Part shown: positions 26,591 to 33,506 of the stretch, piece by piece | Position numbering within the stretch: the stretch's first letter is position 1 | Layout: each line of letters opens with the position of its first letter | DNA from: Methylocystis sp. H62 | GTDB lineage: Bacteria; Pseudomonadota; Alphaproteobacteria; Rhizobiales; Beijerinckiaceae | Assembly (NCBI RefSeq): GCF_015709515.1 | Contig: NZ_JADNQZ010000044.1 | Span: 32,931 to 96,930, forward strand | DNA length: 64,000 bases | Direction of reading: 5' to 3' | The notes under the pieces: model-generated | Told to the model about the DNA's origin: nothing | The model's input: the letters and a program-made list of their open reading frames with translations, nothing else | The model's database searches: none | Position numbers and translations under genes: made by a program

Positions 26591-27325
26591 TCAACCATCT
26601 TCATCGCCTTCTTGCTCAACCGACGCAGCGCCACCCAGCGCGTCATAGCGACGCGACGCCAACCACTGAAGACGCAAGGCCTGTGTCAGCAATACGCGTC
26701 GTAATCCACCCTGGACCTTTCGCTCGGAGATCACCTGAGCAAGCCGCGAAATAATGAGCGCTCTTCGAGCGATCCGAAAATCGGGATGTGATCGGAGCTC
26801 GTAAACGCGATCGGAAACGATTCTCGCGCGCAAAGATCGGGGCGCTTCGACGACGAGCGACCCAGGCGGTGGATCCTTCTCGTTCAGGATCGCTTTGAAC
26901 TCTGACCGATCAACCGCGCGCTGCGTGATCAATCGCTCCAAAGCATCCAGGTGCTTGCGCGCGTCAGCATCCTTGCCACTTGTCTCCTGATATTGTGGCA
27001 GCGGCCAGACCTCGATTTCGAGCACTTCGAACGGGTCAAGCACTGACATGGCAACAGCATCAGTGCGTTGATTGGTCAGGTGACGACGAATGCGCGTGCG
27101 TAGCATCTCATTCGTCTGCCCAACATAGATCGGTTCGCCGTCATAATCGAAGAAGGCGTAGACGCCCCATTTGTAATTCCCGACACGGCGAGTCTGCCCC
27201 ACGGCCTCTTCGAACGATGTATCCAGAAACCTCGCCAGATTGGCTCGCAGATCCTCAGTCTCGAACGGTGGAAAGTTTATGAAATCGGGATCGCGACGAG
27301 GAGCGGGCTCGTTCGGATTAGGCAT
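26591..27325 (-). CDS. GIY-YIG family nuclease
   Basis: A 244-residue protein with the GIY-YIG core at residues 54-69 (GVYAFFDYDGEPIYVG), followed by Arg80 and further conserved polar residues. Its first 8 codons overlap the preceding restriction-type gene, so it is the last gene of the methyltransferase cassette (27318-29525). It may be a second restriction nuclease, a nicking partner or a homing-type enzyme. The 150-residue C-terminal region is not recognised and could be a DNA-recognition part. Confidence 0.82.
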   Translation of the reverse strand: MPNPNEPAPRRDPDFINFPPFETEDLRANLARFLDTSFEEAVGQTRRVGNYKWGVYAFFDYDGEPIYVGQTNEMLRTRIRRHLTNQRTDAVAMSVLDPFEVLEIEVWPLPQYQETSGKDADARKHLDALERLITQRAVDRSEFKAILNEKDPPPGSLVVEAPRSLRARIVSDRVYELRSHPDFRIARRALIISRLAQVISERKVQGGLRRVLLTQALRLQWLASRRYDALGGAASVEQEGDEDG

Positions 27326-28175
27326 GTCGGATCGCCGTCATGTCGGAGGAATGCTCCACCACGCCTCCTCGTTCGATCGTCGTGCGCCGCATCGTCTCAT
27401 CGCCGAGCGAGGCGATTTCGAAGCTGACATGATTAATCTCGTTATCGCGACCTCCAAAGCAGGAATGGAATGCAGCGAGGAGTTCGACGGTCAGCAGTGA
27501 TTGCGCGCCGACTTTCGGCGCCTCAGCAGAGGGTATGGAAGACGGGAAAAGATAGATGCACGGCGGCGGCGCACAGAAAGGACCGATCACTGTCGTTCTG
27601 GCATCGCTCTCACCCAACAGCTTCGGACAGGCGCGTCCGATCGTTCCACACACCATATCCCAGATGACGAGGCCATCGACGCGCTGATTGCGCGCGATGA
27701 TCTGAGCGCTTATGCGCGTATGAACCCCGGACCAGGCGTTGCGCCGCGGGTCGGCGCCGACATTGGTGCACAGGCTCCAAATGATAAATTCATCTGCGCC
27801 TTCCGGGCGCTCGAAAATTTTCGAGTTGTCGCCATCCAAACAGCCTTTCAGGTCGATGATTGCCGTTCGTCTGCTTGGTAGCGTCACAACATAGTCATGC
27901 AACACGCCGCGCTTGGCGCGGTCCCAGCCCGCGATGAAGCCTCGGTCCTCCATGTGATTGAGAACATGCTGGACGAACTCCCGCTTACCTCGCATCGCTG
28001 CGGCAAACTCTCCGCGCACCTGTTGAATAGCGCCGCGGAAAATCGGCGAGGCGTAGAAGTCTTTTTCCGCAAGCCCGTGGTCGCCGAGTTTATGCGCTTG
28101 GGTCTTGAGCACTTCAGCAAATTCTGCGATCTGCTGGCGCACGCTTGGGTCCTGCTCGCAAGGAATAACGCTCAC
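27318..28175 (-). CDS. Putative PD-(D/E)XK restriction endonuclease
   Basis: A 285-residue protein of no family I recognise. Start GTG 28175 has GGAGAAGG upstream and overlaps the methyltransferase stop (GTGA); GTG 28199 lacks a ribosome-binding site. The central segment (HDYVVTLPSRRTAIIDLKGCLDG, shown here only as its key element) contains an IIDLKG strand preceded by an acidic residue, as in PD-(D/E)XK nucleases. Its place directly after a C5 methyltransferase makes it the natural restriction partner. The catalytic role is inferred, not shown. Confidence 0.6.
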   Translation of the reverse strand: MSVIPCEQDPSVRQQIAEFAEVLKTQAHKLGDHGLAEKDFYASPIFRGAIQQVRGEFAAAMRGKREFVQHVLNHMEDRGFIAGWDRAKRGVLHDYVVTLPSRRTAIIDLKGCLDGDNSKIFERPEGADEFIIWSLCTNVGADPRRNAWSGVHTRISAQIIARNQRVDGLVIWDMVCGTIGRACPKLLGESDARTTVIGPFCAPPPCIYLFPSSIPSAEAPKVGAQSLLTVELLAAFHSCFGGRDNEINHVSFEIASLGDETMRRTTIERGGVVEHSSDMTAIRHA

Positions 28176-29317
28176 GCGGCCTTCTCCGCCGGAGCGCACA
28201 CGTCGAGAAGCGGTTCAAGCAGATAGCGCGCTAAATGCCGAACGACATCGACAGCGACGCCGTCGCCCGTCAAATGGTAAGCCTCGTTGTAATTTTTTGG
28301 CAGCTTATACGCGTCATCAAGTCCCATTAATCGGGCGGTCTCCCGCGACGAAATCAGGCGCGAACGAATCTTGTTTCCATCGACGACGACGATCGTCTGG
28401 CGGCTTGAACCGCCTGCGGGCGTCCGCAGACATCCCAAGATATCGTCAAACCGAATTTCCGCCCGTTGGACCTTGACGCCATTTTCGTCGAGGCGGGTGC
28501 GCTTATAGACCCCGCCCACCATCCGACGCCCCGAACGCTTGGCGGCTTCAACCTTCGCCTTGTTGACAGGCGACATCATCGCCAAAATTTGCTTGGTTTC
28601 AGCGGCGGTATGCCAGTCGACGCTCAAAGGATTTTCTTCGATGATATCGGCGAAAGAATTCTTGCGACGCGGCGGCGTCGGTAAATTCCACCACAGCATG
28701 TTCTTCCGGGCGCGGGAGGAAACGCTGTCAACGGCTCTGCGCAATCCCAGCGTATGAAATGGCTCGATTGGCTCCGGCGACAGGAGCGACGGGTCTATCG
28801 TCACATCGTCTCTTACGCCGATCACAAACAATCGTGGCCGGGATTGCGGCACGAACAGAGAGGCGTTGATGATCAAGGCGCCGTATCGATATCCGGCTTC
28901 GCCAAAGGTCTTGCAGATCGCTTCGAAATCTCGTCCGCCGTGGGAGGTCAGCGTGCCGCAAACATTCTCGATCGCGATAATCTTCGGCGCGCGATTGTCG
29001 TCGATCAGCCCCGTGATGACATCCCAGAACGGATAGAAGGTTCCAGAGCGCTCTCCCTTCAACCCGGCTCCGCCTCCGGCCAATGATAAATCCTGGCAGG
29101 GAAACGACCCCCAAATCAGGTCGGCGTATCCTGACAGCTCATCCACGGTGACCTGGCGAACATCGCCGACCTTGAGTTCTCCGCCCGTACCCCAGTTGGC
29201 TTGATAGGCGAGACCTTTTTTGTGATCGAAATCATTCGCGAACAGACATGTCCAATCGGACCCAAGCCCTGCCCGGGCCATCCCGCCACCGGCAAAAAAC
29301 TCATAAAAATTAGGCAT
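28172..29317 (-). CDS. C5-cytosine DNA methyltransferase (Dcm-like)
   Basis: A 381-residue methyltransferase started at ATG 29317; the longer frame to 29737 has a non-conserved N-terminus. Motif I is FYEFFAGGGMARAGLG, motif IV GSFPCQDLSLAGG (Cys74 nucleophile), motif VI IAIENVCG, motif VIII VPQSRPRLFVIG, and motifs IX-X lie at the C-terminus (RLMGLDDAY..., GDGVAVDVV). The target-recognition section between motifs VIII and IX is moderate in size. It methylates cytosine at C5 and protects DNA from the neighbouring nuclease(s). It overlaps the RHH gene by 8 bases. Confidence 0.94.
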   Translation of the reverse strand: MPNFYEFFAGGGMARAGLGSDWTCLFANDFDHKKGLAYQANWGTGGELKVGDVRQVTVDELSGYADLIWGSFPCQDLSLAGGGAGLKGERSGTFYPFWDVITGLIDDNRAPKIIAIENVCGTLTSHGGRDFEAICKTFGEAGYRYGALIINASLFVPQSRPRLFVIGVRDDVTIDPSLLSPEPIEPFHTLGLRRAVDSVSSRARKNMLWWNLPTPPRRKNSFADIIEENPLSVDWHTAAETKQILAMMSPVNKAKVEAAKRSGRRMVGGVYKRTRLDENGVKVQRAEIRFDDILGCLRTPAGGSSRQTIVVVDGNKIRSRLISSRETARLMGLDDAYKLPKNYNEAYHLTGDGVAVDVVRHLARYLLEPLLDVCAPAEKAA

Positions 29318-29525
29318 GACGCTTCCGCTCAATGGCTTGGTCGTCGACCAGAGCATCGTCCCGTTCGAGCTTTTCCTTGATGGCCTCGGCAATCCAGGTG
29401 TTTCTGGAGACATTGCCGGGACGCGCGCTCCGCGCTTGATCGATCGCCTCGAAGGTCTCGGGTGACAACCGAAGATTGATGCGATCCAGCGGACGAATCG
29501 CCTGATTTTTTGAAGAATCGAGCAT
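29310..29525 (-). CDS. Ribbon-helix-helix regulator of the R-M cassette
   Basis: A 71-residue protein (start ATG 29525; an in-frame ATG at 29564 would add 13 residues). Its core RINLRLSPETFEAIDQA... followed by NTWIAEAIKEKLE is a ribbon-helix-helix fold. As first gene of the methyltransferase-nuclease operon it is a likely timing regulator, replacing the HTH C-proteins common in such systems. The leader holds a TGGCGCC-TTTTT-GGCGCCA hairpin (29536-29554) and a symmetrical element at 29565-29584. Confidence 0.75.
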   Translation of the reverse strand: MLDSSKNQAIRPLDRINLRLSPETFEAIDQARSARPGNVSRNTWIAEAIKEKLERDDALVDDQAIERKRHA

Positions 29526-29535
29526 GCAGCGAAGC

Positions 29536-29584
29536 TGGCGCCTTTTTGGCGCCATGTCCAGCATGTTCTATATATGTTCCGAAC
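29536..29584 (-). promoter_or_regulatory. Leader hairpin and symmetrical element before the R-M operon
   Basis: Directly before the RHH start lies a perfect 7-base-arm hairpin with a five-base loop (29536-29554). Beside it GTTCTATATATGTTCCGAAC (29565-29584) has GTTC/GAAC half-sites around an AT-rich centre, resembling a regulator site overlapping a -10 box. The divergent gene at 29645 may share it. Confidence 0.45.
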
Positions 29585-29644
29585 CGACGAGATAGCATAT
29601 CGAGCCCATCTCACTTTAAATTTTCTCGTTTCCAGGTGACCTCC

Positions 29645-30238
29645 ATGCGTTGGGCTCCGCGCTCGTTCCCCGTAAAGATCCATCGCCACCTCAATGTCGC
29701 GGACTTGGCCGACATATCGCCCGAGGAGCTCGATCAAGCGGAAGAGGAGGGCGCGCTCGCAGGCAATCGCTCCTACTGCGATCTGCGGGGCTGCGGCTGG
29801 GGCGTCGTTAGCACAGCCCTCGATATCGAGACGAAAGTGATTGACCGCCTGAAGATGGCGGATGACGTCGAAGCGGAAATGTCGGCCTTCGAAGAGGAGC
29901 GCGCGACCGCATTCGACGACGAACCCGCACTCTGGGGGCTGGATGTCGGGGTCGCCTCCGCGACAATCGCGATTTCGGCCTACGGCTCAGTCCCTGTGTC
30001 CAGCTGCAACGCAGGCGCTTTTGGCGGATGCCACTCAGCGCGCTATCCTTACGTTGCCTTTTTTCTTCCAAAGGAGTTGGCGCCTGAAATCATGCGTTGC
30101 GCCGAGGCCGCCGACATTGGGCTGCTCTGCGATGAAAGCGGACTCGCGCAAATTTATGGCCAAGGAGAAATGGATCTCGTCCGTTTCGCGCAAACTGCCT
30201 GGCAAAGAAGCGCGGCTGGCGAAGAAGAGGCCCGATGA
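29645..30238 (+). CDS. Hypothetical acidic protein, divergent from the R-M operon
   Basis: A 197-residue acidic protein with no family I can name. Start ATG 29645 follows AGGTGACCTCC. Visible features are an acidic helix (ISPEELDQAEEEGALAG), a Cys-containing section (CDLRGCGWGV), an AFGGCHS-RYPYVAFFLP segment with two nearby Cys in a hydrophobic context, and a C-terminal helix. Coding character is good (GC-rich third positions, clean length). It shares the intergenic control region with the minus-strand R-M cassette, so it may be co-regulated. Confidence 0.65.
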   Translation: MRWAPRSFPVKIHRHLNVADLADISPEELDQAEEEGALAGNRSYCDLRGCGWGVVSTALDIETKVIDRLKMADDVEAEMSAFEEERATAFDDEPALWGLDVGVASATIAISAYGSVPVSSCNAGAFGGCHSARYPYVAFFLPKELAPEIMRCAEAADIGLLCDESGLAQIYGQGEMDLVRFAQTAWQRSAAGEEEAR

Positions 30239-30241
30239 TGA

Positions 30242-30421
30242 ATGTATTTGAGCGATCAGCGGCGCGTTAGCCTTTTTCGTGATCAAGGTGGCGACACGCC
30301 GCGCCAAGCTGATGCCGACAGAGTCTCTTGCGGCGAGCAGATCGCCGCGCCGATCAATGCGCGCCAGGCTTGGGCGCCGTCTGCTGATCGCCCCGACGAG
30401 CAATCTGAAGTTGTAAATTAG
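30242..30421 (+). CDS. Possible 59-residue hypothetical protein
   Basis: A short frame MYLSDQRRVSLFRDQGGD... runs to the TAG at 30419-30421, starting just after the stop of the preceding gene (TGATGAATG). It is polar, with no recognisable domain. The close spacing suggests it may be translated from the same message; otherwise support is thin. Confidence 0.3.
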   Translation: MYLSDQRRVSLFRDQGGDTPRQADADRVSCGEQIAAPINARQAWAPSADRPDEQSEVVN

Positions 30422-30430
30422 TCTGCATGT

Positions 30431-30460
30431 GATCGAGGGGCCGCGCGCGGCCCCTCGATC
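30431..30460. terminator. 30-base perfect palindrome, bidirectional terminator candidate
   Basis: A perfect 30-base palindrome, left half GATCGAGGGGCCGCG and right half its exact reverse complement. It lies between the stop of the short + strand frame (30421) and the stop of ssb (30466), where convergent transcription would end. There is no T-run; the symmetry would also suit a binding site. Confidence 0.55.
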
Positions 30461-30465
30461 GCGTT

Positions 30466-30843
30466 TCAGCGGGACTTCTTGCCCTGCGGCTTCGCGGCGG
30501 GCGCTTCCGTCTTCTTCGCCGGCTTGTCGGCAAGGTGCTGAATATCCTCTACCGCGAAAGTGTAGCCGAACCGGCGCTCGCCATTAGCCGCTTTCCATTC
30601 GGTCTGCTTCGGGCGCGACGTCACTTGAACCAGGTCGCCGGATTCGAGTTTTTCGCGCGCCCATTTGATGCGCGAGTCCTGCCGGGCAAAGATCGTATGT
30701 TCGATCCACTCGGGATTGTCGATCCACTCGCCATTGCCGTTCTTATAGGGGTTGTTCGAGCAGACGGTGATAACGAGATTGGCGCCGACTTCCTTGAGCT
30801 GACCGACCCGACCGACCTGAATGTGCGTGTTGAGCTGCGACAT
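30466..30843 (-). CDS. ssb: Single-stranded DNA-binding protein 1
   Basis: A 125-residue SSB-like OB-fold protein: HIQVGRVGQLKEVGANLVITVCSNNPY, WIEHTIFARQDSRIKWAREKLESGDLVQVTSRPK in part. The C-terminal tail is Lys/Ala/Pro-rich (KPAKKTEAPAAKPQGKKSR) and lacks the acidic DDxPF tip of housekeeping SSB, so it may not recruit the host SSB-interacting proteins. It lies in the predicted leading region, where plasmid SSBs coat the entering strand. GGAGAG precedes the start. Confidence 0.88.
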   Translation of the reverse strand: MSQLNTHIQVGRVGQLKEVGANLVITVCSNNPYKNGNGEWIDNPEWIEHTIFARQDSRIKWAREKLESGDLVQVTSRPKQTEWKAANGERRFGYTFAVEDIQHLADKPAKKTEAPAAKPQGKKSR

Positions 30844-31519
30844 TTCTCTCTCCTATCGTTGGGCCTCGGCCCGATGCGATGGCGGTCTGAAAGCGCCGGG
30901 GTAAGGAGACCACAGAGCCGCAAGGCCGTAAGGCTGCAGCGGGCAAGCAAAGCGCTGCGCGCCGGCCGCGACGGAGAATTTTGAAAGGGCGCGCAGCGCC
31001 CATGCGCGAGGAATTGCCGCATAGCGGCAAGGGGAAAATTCTTCGGCGCAGGCGCCGACGTGGCTCCGCCGGCGCTAGACAAGCCAGTAAAGAGCAACGG
31101 GCGAAGGCCCGACATGGCAAGAGAGATCTGTGCAAAGTTCGACACACAATCAGGTCAGTCGAATTGTCCGCCGAGCCTCGGGCCTCTTCGTTCTCACACC
31201 ATCGCGCAATGCCGAGAATTGGCTTGGCCATGATCGATCCCGCGTGGCCGTATCAATAATGCCATGACGCGTCGTTCAAATGGGCTGATTATGAGAAGCC
31301 CGGCGCCTATTGAGTGACGGCCCCTACGCCGCGCAAACAGTCGACGCGGCTTGGGCGCGTGCACATCCGAAGCGTAAGGAAGCGAGTAAGAGACGAAGCC
31401 ATGTCGCCGCGGGATGCGCCTGTTGCGCGCAATCGAAGAATGGGCGACGTTGCGCTTTGTCCGCGACGCGGGGGCAGGCGGCTATCCAAATATTGGTCGA
31501 TCTTATGCATGGTGTTGCG
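30844..31519. other. Hairpin-rich non-coding region upstream of ssb
   Basis: About 675 bases without a convincing gene. The part nearest ssb (30880-31080) is dense in inverted repeats: GCCGCAAGGCC/GTAAGGCTGC, GGCGCGCAGCGCC (30989-31001), ATTGCCGC-ATA-GCGGCAA (31013-31030) and GGCGCAGGCGCC. Such folding on the transferred strand is what an Frpo/ssi-type single-strand promoter would need. Frames here on both strands look like non-coding shadows. Confidence 0.45.
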
Positions 31520-31747
31520 ATGAACGAGATTGTTTTAGCGGACGCCGATAGAGAAGGTGAAACGATGACGGCGCGCGTCATACGCTATGATCGGGAGCAA
31601 CGTCGCCTCGAACTGGTGGTGCCCAACACGACTGTTGTTTTTACACTTTACGGCGATGGCGAACGCTTCACGGGAGCGCTCGGCGGCCGAAGCTTCTACT
31701 GGGATGCGCCGCGCGCCGAGCCTGCGAAAAAGCGGGTGAAGCGTTAG
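31520..31747 (+). CDS. Hypothetical small protein
   Basis: A 75-residue protein from ATG 31520 (MNEIVLADADREG); an in-frame ATG at 31505 adds five residues. The pattern of alternating hydrophobic residues (ARVIRYDREQRRLELVVPN, VVFTLYGDGERF) suggests a small beta-rich fold. The C-terminus is basic (PAKKRVKR). No family is recognised. Upstream extension to 31310 is low-complexity and unlikely to be coding. Confidence 0.55.
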   Translation: MNEIVLADADREGETMTARVIRYDREQRRLELVVPNTTVVFTLYGDGERFTGALGGRSFYWDAPRAEPAKKRVKR

Positions 31748-31771
31748 CCCCGGGGCGCATCCCAATTGTCG

Positions 31772-32044
31772 TCACGAATTCGGCATTTTCAGCAGCTCCT
31801 TATAGCCCTGCTGCGTCATCCATCGTGCGCGGGCATAATGGCTGTGATAGACGCGCCGCGCACGTTCACGGTCGACGTCGGGATCAATGTTGAGGACGAT
31901 CCGGCTCGCCTCCTCCCAGCCGGCGCCATCGCGCGCCGCATCGAGCAGGCGGAGATATACGATCATATGCGAGAGATCGTAGTCGGTCAGCTCGAGCGTC
32001 GTCGGCGCTACCTCTGCGACCGTGTTGGACTGATTGGGGATCAC
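31772..32044 (-). CDS. DUF2285-like small protein
   Basis: A 90-residue protein whose body (LTDYDLSHMIVYLRLLDAARDGAGW..., RARRVYHSHYARARWMTQQGY) resembles the DUF2285 domain found on alphaproteobacterial plasmids and conjugative elements, where it is thought to have a DNA-binding or regulatory role. Only the C-terminal helical part of that family is present. A Met near the N-terminus and CCAACCGTG upstream support the start. It lies on the same strand as the ssb genes. Confidence 0.6.
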   Translation of the reverse strand: MIPNQSNTVAEVAPTTLELTDYDLSHMIVYLRLLDAARDGAGWEEASRIVLNIDPDVDRERARRVYHSHYARARWMTQQGYKELLKMPNS

Positions 32045-32638
32045 GGTTGGCCTCCGTTAAAGCGCAGCCTATGCTTTGATCGCTCATCGTAAGGCTACAG
32101 CCGCAAGGTAGCCGATAGCGCCGATATGTGGCGGCATTCAGGGTGCGCGGAGCGACAAGCGCAGCCACGCGTCGCGACGCTATGCAGCGGCTGGCGAGCG
32201 ATCGGGGCAAGCTGTGCGAACGACACGCGGCTCCTGTCGCGTACAGTAATCGAACCGCGACAGAGCGCCAGGATGGATAGCGCGACCGACTTGGTGGTCG
32301 CGAGGGGAGGTTCACGTGACAGGGAGCGAAAAGCGGAATGGGTGTTGGTCTCGTCCCGGCCGGAAATCTACGCGAGCGCATGAATGGCCATAGTCCCCGA
32401 TGCGAGCGTAGAGACGCCAAAGGGCTATTACCCGGCCCGCCTTTCGGAAAATTGCGACCTCTGGTCCGAGTGAGCATAGCGACGGCGCGCCGCGCGCCGA
32501 CACGAGGCCAGTGCGAGCCCGACAGGCGGGCGCTGTGATCGGCGCCGTAGCCGAGCCAACACGGATAGTGCTTGAATTCGCGCACACAATCATGCAGGCG
32601 TATCTCGTCGCACGTGAATTACGAAAATTAAACAACGA
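32045..32638. other. Non-coding or uncharacterised region upstream of the DUF2285-like gene
   Basis: About 590 bases in which overlapping frames on both strands read as Arg/Ser/Pro-rich shadows. Short inverted repeats occur (GACTTGGTGGTC near 32286-32297; GGCGCGCCGCGCGCC near 32483-32497). I see no recognisable protein, tRNA or IS signal. The region may hold a structured RNA or single-strand promoter; this is not established. Confidence 0.35.
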
Positions 32639-32767
32639 TCAATGCCGGCTTTTCACCTGAACAGCAAGCGTTTGGCGAAAGATATCAACGACGCCTTGTT
32701 CGATACTCTTCTCGAAGGTCTGGTGCTTTGCAGCCGCTGTGCGACCGTCCTCAACGGAATGGTTCAT
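32639..32767 (-). CDS. Possible 42-residue protein downstream of ssb2
   Basis: On the minus strand an ATG at 32767 opens a frame MNHSVEDGRTAAAKHQTFEK and on to TGA at 32639. The frame is open without a start back to near the ssb2 stop, so a longer protein with an alternative start (TTG) is possible. The sequence looks amphipathic and protein-like, but the small size leaves it uncertain. Confidence 0.3.
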   Translation of the reverse strand: MNHSVEDGRTAAAKHQTFEKSIEQGVVDIFRQTLAVQVKSRH

Positions 32768-32839
32768 GGCGCGCAACGCAATCTCCAAGCCTTCCCGTTT
32801 TGAGGTCGCCTGGATGCCCGACGTGTCGGCCGCAGCTGA

Positions 32840-33190
32840 TTACGCGGCGTTTTCTTCACCCCCATCAGTCCGGCTTAAGAGGTCGAAAACGTTGGCGACG
32901 ACGTCCACGCCGTAAATCGTCTTGCCGTCCTTCTCATAGGATGTTTCAGCAACGCGACATTCGGCGTAGATCGGCGCGCCCTTCCTGACATTCTTCAACA
33001 CGAAAGCCGAGTCGCGCTCATTCAAGACGGTGACCGTAACCCAGTCGGTCTTCTCAATGCGCTCGCGCGATTTCTTGTCGGTCCAACTCCGGTTCGTCGC
33101 CACGCTGATCTTGGCGATTTTGCCATCATCGAACCCCTTGGGCTCTTGCCCAACATAGCCTCGTAGGATGAAAAGATTGGTTGTTCTCAT
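32840..33190 (-). CDS. ssb: Single-stranded DNA-binding protein 2
   Basis: A 116-residue SSB/OB-fold protein: NLFILRGYVGQEPK, KISVATNRSWTDKKS, DWVTVTVLNERDSAFVLKNVRKGAPIYAECRVAE in part. Start ATG 33190 has GGAGAGAC upstream; the longer frame to 33262 lacks support. The C-terminus is short and acidic (DGGEENAA) but lacks the usual PF tip. It is clearly distinct from SSB1, so the element carries two divergent SSBs. A motif shared with the traK promoter lies 69-84 bases upstream. Confidence 0.88.
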   Translation of the reverse strand: MRTTNLFILRGYVGQEPKGFDDGKIAKISVATNRSWTDKKSRERIEKTDWVTVTVLNERDSAFVLKNVRKGAPIYAECRVAETSYEKDGKTIYGVDVVANVFDLLSRTDGGEENAA

Positions 33191-33506
33191 TGCGTCTCTC
33201 CAATCATGCGAACTGATCATCGTCCGATTTCCACGACGGAAATGCCGCGCGCCGGTTAGCATTTTATTAGAAGCATGGCGATAATGTGATTGTCTCGAAC
33301 AGGGATTTTGGCATTAACATAAAGCCGCGCGCAGCGGCAGGCTTCGTGCGCTCAGCCTGCGGGAAGTCAAACACGAACCCTTTGCCTCGACGCCGCCGCA
33401 AGGTCGGTCAAGAGGAAAGGCGCCGCCGGCGCCGATGCGAGGATGCTCGGTCGATCAGGGCTCGGCCCAAACGCGGCACGATCAAGCTGAGAAGGGACAC
33501 GGCCGT
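33191..33506. promoter_or_regulatory. Intergenic control region of ssb2 with motif shared with the traK promoter
   Basis: This 316-base gap separates divergent ssb2 and the acyltransferase. GCATTTTATTAGAAGC at 33259-33274 matches 14 of 16 bases of the element at 23952-23967 before the traK-like gene, suggesting a common regulator. The remainder is Arg-rich shadow with no recognisable gene. Confidence 0.4.

Noticed and set aside
31884..32585. 233-residue minus-strand frame upstream of the DUF2285-like gene
   Set aside because: Arg/Ser/Pro-rich, overlaps a better-supported gene and competes with equally open frames on the other strand.
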